64,000 bases of DNA from JAEUJM01 sp041908445. Its GTDB lineage: Bacteria > Actinomycetota > Acidimicrobiia > Acidimicrobiales > DATDAH01. Shown piece after piece: positions 8,794 to 16,277 of the stretch. Under the pieces are notes generated by a model. That model did no database searches. It saw nothing but the letters and a program-made list of their open reading frames with translations, and was not told where the DNA came from. The stretch's first letter is position 1; each line of letters starts with the position of its first letter. A program made the position numbers and the translations under genes. The stretch spans positions 110,160 to 174,159 of the forward strand of contig JAYRFK010000040.1 in assembly GCA_041908445.1 (NCBI GenBank), written 5' to 3'.

Positions 8794-9171
8794 GTGGTCC
8801 CCCGTCGCCGAGCTGCCCGCCACGCCCGGCGCCGGCGCGCCCGGATGTCCCGTGTCGACCACGACCTGACCGACGCCGAGTGGCAGGCCCTGCGCCGCGC
8901 CTGGGGCGGGTGCGCCTACTGCTCGGACGACCGCTCGCCGCTGCAGCGGGACTGCGTGCTCCCGATCTCCCGGGGCGGGCGCTACACGCTGGCCAACGTG
9001 GTGCCGGCCTGCCGCTCGTGCAATGCGAGCAAGTGCAACGACGAGGTCACGACGTGGATGCGACGCAAGAAGCTCGACGAGGGCCACTTCCTGGTGCGCC
9101 GGGTCGAGGTCCTCCAGGAGCTCGAGGGGCCCGAGGACGTCGGCGACGGGCCCGACGACGTCACACGTTGA
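8794..9171 (+). CDS. HNH endonuclease family protein
   Basis: A 125-residue HNH protein. The zinc-finger/HNH core is visible as CAYC followed by QRDCVLPISRGG, YTLANVVPACRSCN and the N-rich NASKCND segment. Such stand-alone HNH proteins are often cytoplasmic nucleases of unknown target. I choose the GTG at 8794 because the extra Arg-rich 17 residues recur in related proteins as I remember them; the ATG at 8845 is the alternative. Its stop overlaps the convergent ychF stop by 11 nt. Confidence 0.82.
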   Translation: MVPRRRAARHARRRRARMSRVDHDLTDAEWQALRRAWGGCAYCSDDRSPLQRDCVLPISRGGRYTLANVVPACRSCNASKCNDEVTTWMRRKKLDEGHFLVRRVEVLQELEGPEDVGDGPDDVTR

Positions 9172-10237
9172 AGCGGAACTCCATCACGTCGCCGTCCTCC
9201 ACGACGTAGTCCTTGCCCTCGACCCGCAGCTTCCCGGCCTCCTTGGCCTGGTGCCAGCCGCCGAGGTCGAGCAGCTCGTCCCAGTGGATGACCTCGGCCC
9301 GGATGAAGCCCCGCTGGAAGTCGGTGTGGATCACGCCGGCGCACTCGGGGGCCTTGGCGCCCGCCCGGAAGGTCCACGCCCGGGACTCCTTCTCCCCCGT
9401 CGTGAAGAACGTGCGCAGGCCGAGGGCGTGGTACGCCGCCCGCACGAAGCGGGGCAGGGCGCCCTCGCCGAGCCCGAAGGCGTCGAGCATCTCGGCCCGC
9501 TCCTCGGGGTCGAGCAACGCCGCCTCGGCCTCGAGCTGCACGCAGGCGCCGAAGACGGGGGCGAGCTCGCCGAGCTCCTTCTCCACGGGGGCGACGACCT
9601 CGTCCACCCGCTCGAGCTGCTCCTCGTCGACGTTGACCACGGCGAGCACGGGCTTGTTCGTGAGGAGGAAGTAGGGCTTGACCGTCTCCCGGTCCGCCGC
9701 CTTCACACCGCTGCGGTAGACGGGGATGCCGTCGGCGAGGGCTTCGTACACGGCGTCGAGGGCCTTGACCTCCTCGGCCAGGGACTTGTCGAGCTTCGAC
9801 TGCTTGCGCTTGCGCTCGATCTGGGACTCGACGGTCTCGAGGTCGGCGAGGGTGAGCTCGAGCTCGACGATGCGCAGGTGCTCGAGCGGGTCGGTGGGGC
9901 CGGGGACGTCGGCGTCCTCGAAGGCCCGGAGCACGTACACGATGGCGTCGACCTCGCGGATGCCGCCGAGGAAGCGGTTGCCCAGGCCCTCGCCCTTGCT
10001 GGCGCCCTCGACGAGACCGCCGATGTCGGTGAACTGCACGGCGGCGGGCACCACGTTCTTCGACGCGCTCATCGCCGCCAGGCGGTCGAGGCGCTCGTCG
10101 GTCACCTTGGCCACGCCCACGTTGGGGTCGGTGGTGGCGAAGGCGTAGGGCGCCGCGAGGGCGCCGCCGCCCGCGAGCGCGTTGTACAGCGAGGACTTGC
10201 CGGCGTTGGGCAGGCCCACGAACCCGAACTTCTCCAT
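9161..10237 (-). CDS. ychF: Redox-regulated ATPase/GTPase YchF (Obg family)
   Basis: A 358-residue YchF with the P-loop GLPNAGKSS at the N-terminus, the switch region with TDIGGLVEGAS, NKP as the base-recognition motif, a helical coiled-coil insertion (about residues 125-200) and a C-terminal TGS domain (WTFRAGAKAPECAG and the DVMEFRFNV end). YchF binds ribosomes and hydrolyses ATP in preference to GTP. The ATG at 10237 starts exactly at the conserved KFGFVG and lies 6 nt after TACGGT, giving a leaderless transcript. Confidence 0.96.
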   Translation of the reverse strand: MEKFGFVGLPNAGKSSLYNALAGGGALAAPYAFATTDPNVGVAKVTDERLDRLAAMSASKNVVPAAVQFTDIGGLVEGASKGEGLGNRFLGGIREVDAIVYVLRAFEDADVPGPTDPLEHLRIVELELTLADLETVESQIERKRKQSKLDKSLAEEVKALDAVYEALADGIPVYRSGVKAADRETVKPYFLLTNKPVLAVVNVDEEQLERVDEVVAPVEKELGELAPVFGACVQLEAEAALLDPEERAEMLDAFGLGEGALPRFVRAAYHALGLRTFFTTGEKESRAWTFRAGAKAPECAGVIHTDFQRGFIRAEVIHWDELLDLGGWHQAKEAGKLRVEGKDYVVEDGDVMEFRFNV

Positions 10238-10243
10238 CCTGGG

Positions 10244-10266
10244 ACCGTACCGGTCGTGGGTAGCCT
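10244..10266. promoter_or_regulatory. Divergent promoters of ychF and the PHP gene
   Basis: Minus-strand TACGGT at 10244-10249 lies 6 nt before the ychF ATG. Plus-strand TAGCCT at 10261-10266 lies 8 nt before the PHP ATG at 10275. Both hexamers fit leaderless starts, so 37 bp carry both promoters. Confidence 0.55.
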
Positions 10267-10274
10267 CGCCGCCA

Positions 10275-11339
10275 ATGGCCTCTCCGCCCGCCGTCGACGT
10301 CGACGCCATCGAGCCGCTGCCGCCGGCCGAGGCCCTCGACCGGATCGTCTACCTGCTCGACCGGGGCCTCCAGCCGTCGCAGAAGGCGCGGGCGTTCCAG
10401 AAGGCCGCCGTCATCGTCCGCGAGCTCGGCGACGACGAGGTCGCCCGGCGGGCGGCCGACGGCACCCTCACCGAGCTGGAGGGAATCGGCGACTCGACCG
10501 GCACCGCCATCGCCGAGGCGGCCCGTGGCCTGGTCCCGGAGTACCAGCGCAAGCTCGAGGCGTCGACGGTCATCCCGCTCGAGCTCGAGGAGGGCAAGGC
10601 CATCCGGGCCGCGCTCCGGGGCGACTGCCACATGCACTCCCACTGGTCCGACGGCGGCGCCCCCATCGAGGCCATGGCCCGCAACGCCATGGCGCTGGGC
10701 CACGAGTACGTCGTCATGACCGACCACTCGCCCCGGCTCACCGTGGCGCACGGCCTGAACCGGGACCGCCTGCTCGCCCAGCTCGACGAGATCGCGGCGC
10801 TGAACGAGGCGCTGGCGCCGTTCCGCATCCTCACCGGCATCGAGGTCGACATCCTCGAGGACGGCGCCCTCGACCAGGACGAGGACCTGCTCGGCCGCCT
10901 CGACCTGGTGGTGGCGAGCGTCCACTCCAAGCTGCGCATGGACGCCAAGGCCATGACCGAGCGCATGGTGCTGGCCATGGCCAGCCCCCACACCGACATC
11001 CTCGGCCACTGCACGGGACGGATGGTCACGGGGCGGGGGCGGCCGCCGTCCACCTTCGACGCCGAGATGGTCTTCGCCGCCTGCGCCCGCTTCGACAAGG
11101 CCGTCGAGATCAACTGCCGCCCCGAGCGCCAGGATCCCCCCGACGACCTCCTCGACCTGGCGTTGGAGTGGGGCTGCAAGGTGTCGATCGACACCGACGC
11201 CCACAGCCCCGGCCAGATGGAGTGGCAGAACTACGGCTGCGACAAGGCCGCTGCCCACGGCATCGACCCCGACCAGATCGTCAACACCTGGCCCGCCGAC
11301 ACCCTGTTGGCCTGGTGCGCCTCCCACAGCGCCGAGTGA
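10275..11339 (+). CDS. PHP domain phosphoesterase (DNA polymerase X C-terminal type)
   Basis: A 354-residue protein. Residues 1-95 are helical and resemble the 8-kDa/helix-hairpin-helix start of family X polymerases (LEGIGDSTGTAIAEAA). Residues 115-354 form a PHP domain with metal ligands in HMHSHWSDG, MTDHSP, TGIEVDI, ASVHS, ILGHCTGR, EINCRPERQD and SIDTDAHSP. The polymerase palm is absent, so this is a stand-alone hydrolase related to the PHP part of bacterial Pol X, possibly a 3' end-processing nuclease or phosphatase. An 8-bp hairpin follows the stop codon. Confidence 0.9.
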   Translation: MASPPAVDVDAIEPLPPAEALDRIVYLLDRGLQPSQKARAFQKAAVIVRELGDDEVARRAADGTLTELEGIGDSTGTAIAEAARGLVPEYQRKLEASTVIPLELEEGKAIRAALRGDCHMHSHWSDGGAPIEAMARNAMALGHEYVVMTDHSPRLTVAHGLNRDRLLAQLDEIAALNEALAPFRILTGIEVDILEDGALDQDEDLLGRLDLVVASVHSKLRMDAKAMTERMVLAMASPHTDILGHCTGRMVTGRGRPPSTFDAEMVFAACARFDKAVEINCRPERQDPPDDLLDLALEWGCKVSIDTDAHSPGQMEWQNYGCDKAAAHGIDPDQIVNTWPADTLLAWCASHSAE

Positions 11340-11340
11340 C

Positions 11341-11361
11341 CCGCCGGCGCTGAGCCGGCGG
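11341..11361 (+). terminator. Hairpin after the PHP gene
   Basis: A perfect 8-bp GC stem (CCGCCGGC / GCCGGCGG) with loop gctga begins 2 nt after the stop codon. There is no T-run, as is usual for actinobacterial terminators. Confidence 0.45.
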
Positions 11362-11362
11362 C

Positions 11363-11401
11363 GCCGAAGGCCGGCGAGGCCGCCGAGGCCGAAGGCCGGC
11401 G
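11363..11401. repeat. Short direct repeat, 14 bp x 2
   Basis: GCCGAAGGCCGGCG occurs at 11363-11376 and 11388-11401, 25 bp apart, in the gene-free stretch before the DUF559 gene. The intervening bases are similar and also GC-rich. Confidence 0.5.
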
Positions 11402-11463
11402 TAGCGGCCAAGGCAGCGGACGCAGCCAGGCAGGGCCGGCAGACCACTTTGTCCGCAATTTCA

Positions 11464-12138
11464 ATGACGGATCCGACACCGCCGCTCGAGGTCCTCGTCG
11501 GCGGGACCCGCCACCCGGAACGCTCCGGGATCGTGGTGCACCGGACGTCGACGTTGGATCCGAGGGACATCTCCCGCCGCCACGGGATCCCGGTCACGAA
11601 CCCGTTGCGGACGCTCGTCGACCTGGGCGCCGTCGCCACGCCGGAGCAGGTCGAGCTGGCGCTCGACTCGTTCACGTCCCGGAAGCTGATCACCGTCGCG
11701 GGCGCCCGGGCCTACCGGGACAAGCTGGCGTGCCAGGGTCAGCGGGGCGTCGGGGTGCTCGACCAGGTGCTCACCGGACGGGCTCTCGGCGACCAGGACG
11801 CCGAGAGCCTGCTCGAACCGGACATGGCCCGACTGTGCGAGCGCTTCGGGCTGCCGACGCCGGCGTTCCAGGTCTGGGTGCTGGTCGACGGCGTCTGGCG
11901 CCGCCTCGACTTCGCCTACCTCGACGAGATGGTCAACCTCGAGGTCGACGGCTACGAGCACCACGGCGGCAACTACGAGCGCTGGGAGGACGACCTCGAC
12001 CGCGACGCCGCCCTCACCGCCGCCGGCTGGCGGGTGATCCGCACGTCGAAGACCACCCTCACCCGCCGCCCCGCCAAGCTCGCGGGCCACATCCGGAACA
12101 CGCTCGCACTCCGCCACCGCGAGCTCGGCGCAGCCTGA
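11464..12138 (+). CDS. DUF559 endonuclease-like protein, N-terminally short
   Basis: A 224-residue protein. Residues 1-60 correspond to the middle of AbiEi-antitoxin-like/DUF559 proteins (GIVVHRTSTL, GIPVTNPLRTLVDLG). Residues 110-210 are a DUF559 domain of the Vsr/PD-(D/E)xK type with RLDFAYLDEMVNLEVDGYEHH and GWRVIRTSK. Full family members carry about 80 more N-terminal residues (a winged helix) that are missing: the frame begins in an AT-richer segment after short repeats. It may be a truncated remnant or a shortened functional form. A TTG at 11449 is an alternative start. Confidence 0.65.
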   Translation: MTDPTPPLEVLVGGTRHPERSGIVVHRTSTLDPRDISRRHGIPVTNPLRTLVDLGAVATPEQVELALDSFTSRKLITVAGARAYRDKLACQGQRGVGVLDQVLTGRALGDQDAESLLEPDMARLCERFGLPTPAFQVWVLVDGVWRRLDFAYLDEMVNLEVDGYEHHGGNYERWEDDLDRDAALTAAGWRVIRTSKTTLTRRPAKLAGHIRNTLALRHRELGAA

Positions 12139-12537
12139 CACCCGACCCCGCCACGCCGAGCCTCCGGGTCGAGGACGCACGCCCGGCGATCGGCCCCACG
12201 CCGCCCACCTTCGCAGGCGCACGGCGTGACGAGACGCCCGGTCGACCGTCGATGCGTCCCGTCGGGTGACGCTGTGTCGACGAATCCGCGGCAGAGACGA
12301 AGGGCGCCGACGCGCCCCTCTGGACCGGGTCCTCGTGGCCGATGGCCCACACGACGACCGCCCGGGTGGCACCGAGACGCAGGGCCCGACCAGGTTCGGC
12401 GCCGGCCATCAGGTGACGCGGCGCCGGGGTGGGCATCCAGGCACGACGCTGCTCGCGTTGCGGACGGCCAGGGGCGGGCGCCGCCGGACGTCCGCCGCTG
12501 GAGAGGCCAGGCGCTGCGGCCGCCACCACCCAGGGTC
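12139..12537. other. Gene-free stretch of about 400 bases
   Basis: No frame here has a recognisable product or convincing start. The sequence is GC-rich without obvious repeats or RNA-like structure, apart from the promoter of the next gene at its right edge. Confidence 0.5.
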
Positions 12538-12543
12538 TACCGT
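12538..12543 (+). promoter_or_regulatory. -10 element of the zinc-ribbon gene
   Basis: TACCGT 6 nt before the GTG at 12550; leaderless spacing. It supports this start over any upstream one. Confidence 0.5.
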
Positions 12544-12549
12544 CGGCGC

Positions 12550-12858
12550 GTGGCCGAGTCGACCGTCGTCGAGGAGATCGAGGCGCTGCGGGCTCGCGGG
12601 TACACGGCCGACTTCAGTGTCACGGCCGACGGTCACCTGCGCTGCGTCAGTTGCGGCCAGAGCCATGCCCCCCGTGATGCGACGATCGAGTCGGTCGCGC
12701 GCTTCGAGGGGGCGTCGGACCCCGACGATGAAGCCGTGGTGTACGGGCTCCGGTGCGGGGGCTGCGACGTGCGCGGCGTGCTGGTGGCGGCCTACGGCCC
12801 CACGGCCACGGCCGAGGAAGCCGCGGTCGTCACGGCGCTCTCCCGCCGGCGAACCTGA
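12550..12858 (+). CDS. Small zinc-ribbon protein
   Basis: A 102-residue protein with two Cys pairs, CVSC (about residues 36-39) and CGGC (about 73-76), that should bind one zinc. The segments STVVEEIEALRARGYTADF, FEGASDPDDEAVVYGLRC and GVLVAAYGP resemble a widespread actinobacterial family whose members are sometimes mislabelled phosphoribosylpyrophosphate synthetase. No enzymatic motif is present. Function unknown. Confidence 0.78.
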   Translation: MAESTVVEEIEALRARGYTADFSVTADGHLRCVSCGQSHAPRDATIESVARFEGASDPDDEAVVYGLRCGGCDVRGVLVAAYGPTATAEEAAVVTALSRRRT

Positions 12859-12886
12859 TCGGGCCCGCGGCGGGGGCCGACGGGGA

Positions 12887-13633
12887 CTAGAGCTCTTCGC
12901 CGGCGGTGGCCCAGAAGCTGGAGAGGATGGCCGCGACCTCGTCGGGGCGTTGGGCGGGCCACCAGTGGCCGCACCCCTCGAGCAGGACGCAGCGGCCGCC
13001 GGCGCGCTCGGCCAGGCGCTCGCCGTAGCGGGCGTCCACGTACCGGTCGTCGGTGGCCCACAGGGCGAGGCAGGGGCGCTGGTTCTGCTCGACCGCCGGC
13101 TGCCACTCGGCGCCGACGGTGACGGCCGACCGGTACAGCGCCAGGATCGACGAGCGCATCGTGTCGTCGATGCGGCCGGCGGCGGCGAGGGCGTCCTCGT
13201 AGGGCACGCCCTGCTCCTCGAGCGCCGGTGCCATGGTCTCGGCGGTCATCGCCGCCACTACCTGCTCGCCCACCTCGGGGGTCTGGAAGAGCTGCGCGGC
13301 GTCGTGCCAGGTGTACTCCTCGTCGACCGGGCCGTTGCCGGCCACCCAGGTGCGGACGAGGTCCGGTCGGGTCGACCCCACGTACTGCACGAGCAGCGAG
13401 CCCCAGTCGTGGCCGACCAGGTCGACGGCCGAGCCGGACTCGGCCACGATCGCCTCGAGCTCGTCGGCGAGCCACCCGGCGTACGCCTCCTTCGAGCAGT
13501 CGAACCCTTCTCGCACGGGGCAGCCGAAGCCGGGCAGCGCCGGCGTCACCACGTCGGTCCGGGAGAGGTTGGCGCGCACCCGGTCCCAGACGTGGGGCGT
13601 GTCGGGCACACCGTGGACGAGGACGGCCGGCAT
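12887..13633 (-). CDS. Alpha/beta hydrolase (haloalkane dehalogenase / epoxide hydrolase type)
   Basis: A 248-residue alpha/beta hydrolase with oxyanion motif HGVPDTPHVWD at the N-terminus and a nucleophile elbow GHDWGS, in which the nucleophile is Asp as in haloalkane dehalogenases, epoxide hydrolases and fluoroacetate dehalogenases. The acid is likely in the WATDDRYV stretch and the catalytic His in GCGHWWPAQRPDE. Substrate cannot be read from sequence. TAGACC lies 6 nt before the ATG, a weak leaderless promoter. Confidence 0.87.
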   Translation of the reverse strand: MPAVLVHGVPDTPHVWDRVRANLSRTDVVTPALPGFGCPVREGFDCSKEAYAGWLADELEAIVAESGSAVDLVGHDWGSLLVQYVGSTRPDLVRTWVAGNGPVDEEYTWHDAAQLFQTPEVGEQVVAAMTAETMAPALEEQGVPYEDALAAAGRIDDTMRSSILALYRSAVTVGAEWQPAVEQNQRPCLALWATDDRYVDARYGERLAERAGGRCVLLEGCGHWWPAQRPDEVAAILSSFWATAGEEL

Positions 13634-13708
13634 CCGACCGGTCTACCCCACGAGCGCCGGGCCGTCCGCGGATCGGGCGTGGACTGTCGGGGAGGGGGTC
13701 GGAGCCGG

Positions 13709-13714
13709 TACCGT
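13709..13714 (+). promoter_or_regulatory. -10 element of the bL37 gene
   Basis: TACCGT 9 nt before the ATG at 13724, in the gap between the divergent hydrolase and the 3' end of the antisense CocE-like gene. Confidence 0.5.
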
Positions 13715-16258
13715 CTAACGCTTATGTCGAAGAAGACGGACAAGCGCAAGACCAACGCCCGCCGCAAGAAGGCCAACCACGGCCGCAAGCCCAACGCGGG
13801 GCGGTAGCCCCACCCGCCGCATCGCCAGCACCCAGGCCCGGGCCGCCCGCTGCTTCAGGCGGAGCGCCCGGTTCTTCTGACGGGCGGCGAAGCGCACGGG
13901 CGCCGTGCGCTTCAGGCGGACCTCCAGCGGCTCCTTGGGCTCCGGCTCGGGGGGCGGCGTCGGGATCTCGAGGCCGGCCGGCCGCCAGCGGCGGTTGGGC
14001 TGGCGTCGCAGCGCGTTCAGGGGCGGGAGCTCCCGGTTCGGGTGCCCGTCGCGCGGCACCCAACGGTGGACGATGGGCAGCGCGACCGACGACGCCATGA
14101 GGTCGTCGATGGCCACGTCGACCACCACCTTGCGGCCCCGGTCGTCGACCCCGTCGGGCCAGAGCGCGTCGAGCTCCCAGTGGGGCTGGTTCCCGCCGGC
14201 GGCGGTGACGGTGATCCCGAGCGATGACCCCGCCCGCAGGTAGTGGCCCGCCGCCGGGATCGGGATGCGCACGAGCGCGAACTCGCCCTCCGGCAGTGGG
14301 GCGACGTCGGCGCGCCGGTAGCTGAGCCGCGGCAGCAGCTCGGTGGAACGGGCGTCGTCGAGCGCCCGTGAGCTGGCCCGGACGGCGCCGGTCTGGATGA
14401 ACGTCTCCCAGCCGTCGGGGCGCACCTCGCTGAGCACGACCTCGAGGTCGAGGTCGGGGGCGGTGCTGCGCAGCCACAGGTCGACCGACGCGGTGCCGAG
14501 CACCAGGGCGTCGCGCTCGAACGGCTCGGTGGCGAACTGCAGGCCCCGACCCCCCGCCGGCGGCTGCCAGTCGTACTCGGCCATCGGCGCGTTGACGTCC
14601 TCCAGCGCGCCCTTGGACGTGCGCGGGCGGGCCGACGGGTCGTAGGTGAAGCCGAGGGGCCGGCCGTCGGCGGTGGGGCGGGACCGCGAGAGGCGGTGGT
14701 CCGGGGCGAGGTACCAGCGCTCGGCCTGCGCCTCCGGCGGCGGCCAGCGGTCGAGGCTCACCGAGAACGCCGGGTACGGGTAGCCCGGCGGCCGGCCCGG
14801 CCCGTAGCCGTTGTCGAACCAGACCGTGAGCGGCGCCGAGGCCAGGTAGGCCTCGCGGGCCTCCTCGACGGTCCGCCCGGCGTAGTGGCGGAAGGCGACC
14901 TCGAGCCCCTCGGGGAACATGTACCCGGTCACGTCGTTCAGGTACCGCGCCGCCGCCTCCGGGAACGCCGGCAGCTCCTCGCGCACCGTGAAGGCCAGGA
15001 ACTCGAGCCACTGGATCGCCGCCAGCGGGAAGCGGGTCTCCTCGTGGGTGCCGTTGTAGGCGGCGAGGCGCAGGATCGTGTCGGAGGGGTACTTGTCGAG
15101 CAGGTCGGTGAACCAGGGCCCGGACTCCTGGTCCTGCCAGGCGCCGAGGATCAGCGTCGGCACCCGGGTGCGGGCCGCCCACGCCTCGCCGTCGGCGTGG
15201 GCGAGCACGCCGCCCTCCTCCTGGTCGACGTGTGACCAGGCCGGCACGGCGTCGACGGCCTGGCCGCGCAGCAGCTGGTTGCGCTCGCAGACCTCGTCGC
15301 CGCCGGCGATGCGTGCCGCGATCCAGTCGTCCCAGCCGCCGGGCTCGTAGCGGGGCGGCTGCACCTGCGGGACGCCCCCGGGCGGGTCGATCGGGTCGAC
15401 CTGCCAGCCGGCGATGCCCCGCGCCAGCGCCACGTTGAGCACGCCCCCGGGCCGTCCGGCCGCGCCGTAGGGCCGGCCCCCCACGGCCGCGGGCGTGACC
15501 GCGGCCAGCGACGGCGGGTTGTAGGAGGCGACGAGCAGTTGCTCGTAGCCGGGCATCGAGCGCCCGATCATGCCGACCTTGGGCGATCCGTCCGCCTTGC
15601 GGGCCACCCACGGCTGCGCCGCCACCGCCTCGACCACGTCGTGGCCGTCGGTGCCCTGGATGGGCTCGAGCAGCAGGAACGACCCCTCGGAGCCGGCCGA
15701 GCCCCGGATGGCGGCGCCGACCACGGCGTAGCCGCAGTGCAGCGCCAGGTTCGCCTCGGTGTTGAGGACGTTCTCGTTGGCCGGGTCGCCGGTGGCGAAG
15801 TCCGGCTTCGAGTCCTTGTAGCCCGAGTACTGGATGAGGGTCGGGTGGGGCCCGTCGCCCCACACGGCCCGGTCCGGGAAGCAGACGTTGAGCGAGAGCA
15901 GGGCACCGTCGCGGACCTCGACGTAGCCGTAGCCCTCGTCGAGGCGCTGGCCCCGCACCCGCTCGTCGAAGTCGTCCGGCAGGGCGAACGGGTCGAGGAC
16001 GGTGACCGCCACCGCCTCGCCGTCGAGGTCCAGCGTGTACGCCCCCGGGTCGAGGTCTCGGAAGACCAGGCCGCCGAGGCCCTTGAGCCCGTCGGTCACC
16101 CCGAGGTCGGCGAGGGTGAGGCGGTCGCCGAAGTGGTCGATGGCGCCGGTGCGCACGACGGCACCGGCGGCGTCGCGCAGCTCGACCGGCGTCCCCGCCG
16201 GTCCGGTCACGGAGACCTGCAGCACGCTGCCCCGGACCGAGAAGGGAGAAGCCGTCAC
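13715..16258 (-). CDS. CocE/NonD family hydrolase (X-Pro dipeptidyl-peptidase-like)
   Basis: An 847-residue serine hydrolase. A small N-terminal beta domain (about 1-85) precedes the alpha/beta-hydrolase core with nucleophile elbow GRSMPG (about residue 220) and a likely catalytic His in NGTHEE, followed by the jelly-roll C-terminal domain of CocE and X-Pro peptidases (LWLRSTAPDLDLEVVLSEVRPDG). The last 30 residues look like a membrane anchor but are encoded antisense to bL37, so they may reflect stop-codon loss rather than selection for a helix. GTG at 16258 is chosen for its TACCTT hexamer 8 nt upstream. No signal peptide. Confidence 0.85.
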   Translation of the reverse strand: MTASPFSVRGSVLQVSVTGPAGTPVELRDAAGAVVRTGAIDHFGDRLTLADLGVTDGLKGLGGLVFRDLDPGAYTLDLDGEAVAVTVLDPFALPDDFDERVRGQRLDEGYGYVEVRDGALLSLNVCFPDRAVWGDGPHPTLIQYSGYKDSKPDFATGDPANENVLNTEANLALHCGYAVVGAAIRGSAGSEGSFLLLEPIQGTDGHDVVEAVAAQPWVARKADGSPKVGMIGRSMPGYEQLLVASYNPPSLAAVTPAAVGGRPYGAAGRPGGVLNVALARGIAGWQVDPIDPPGGVPQVQPPRYEPGGWDDWIAARIAGGDEVCERNQLLRGQAVDAVPAWSHVDQEEGGVLAHADGEAWAARTRVPTLILGAWQDQESGPWFTDLLDKYPSDTILRLAAYNGTHEETRFPLAAIQWLEFLAFTVREELPAFPEAAARYLNDVTGYMFPEGLEVAFRHYAGRTVEEAREAYLASAPLTVWFDNGYGPGRPPGYPYPAFSVSLDRWPPPEAQAERWYLAPDHRLSRSRPTADGRPLGFTYDPSARPRTSKGALEDVNAPMAEYDWQPPAGGRGLQFATEPFERDALVLGTASVDLWLRSTAPDLDLEVVLSEVRPDGWETFIQTGAVRASSRALDDARSTELLPRLSYRRADVAPLPEGEFALVRIPIPAAGHYLRAGSSLGITVTAAGGNQPHWELDALWPDGVDDRGRKVVVDVAIDDLMASSVALPIVHRWVPRDGHPNRELPPLNALRRQPNRRWRPAGLEIPTPPPEPEPKEPLEVRLKRTAPVRFAARQKNRALRLKQRAARAWVLAMRRVGLPPRVGLAAVVGLLAAGVGLALVRLLRHKR
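13724..13807 (+). CDS. 50S ribosomal protein bL37
   Basis: A 27-codon gene for a very basic peptide (14 Lys/Arg) ending in KKANHGRKPNAGR. Mycobacterial bL37, found by cryo-EM in the large subunit, is a 24-residue peptide ending in a closely similar ANHGKRPN tail, so the identification rests on that tail, size and charge. It has its own -10 hexamer and ATG. The whole gene lies antisense inside the 3' end of the CocE-like hydrolase gene. It is short enough to be missed by most gene finders. Confidence 0.85.
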   Translation: MSKKTDKRKTNARRKKANHGRKPNAGR

Positions 16259-16266
16259 GGTGGGGC

Positions 16267-16272
16267 AAGGTA
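16267..16272 (-). promoter_or_regulatory. -10 element of the CocE-like gene
   Basis: TACCTT on the minus strand, 8 nt before GTG 16258. It lies within 20 bp of the divergent peptidase start codon at 16278. Confidence 0.45.
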
Positions 16273-16277
16273 GCGCC

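Noticed and set aside
11464..12138. Restriction-modification or Vsr repair system
   Set aside because: The DUF559 domain is only distantly Vsr-like and there is no DNA methyltransferase in the window.
12139..12537. Possible small genes or RNA in the 400-bp gap
   Set aside because: No start with a promoter or Shine-Dalgarno sequence, no conserved motif and no stable symmetrical structure found.
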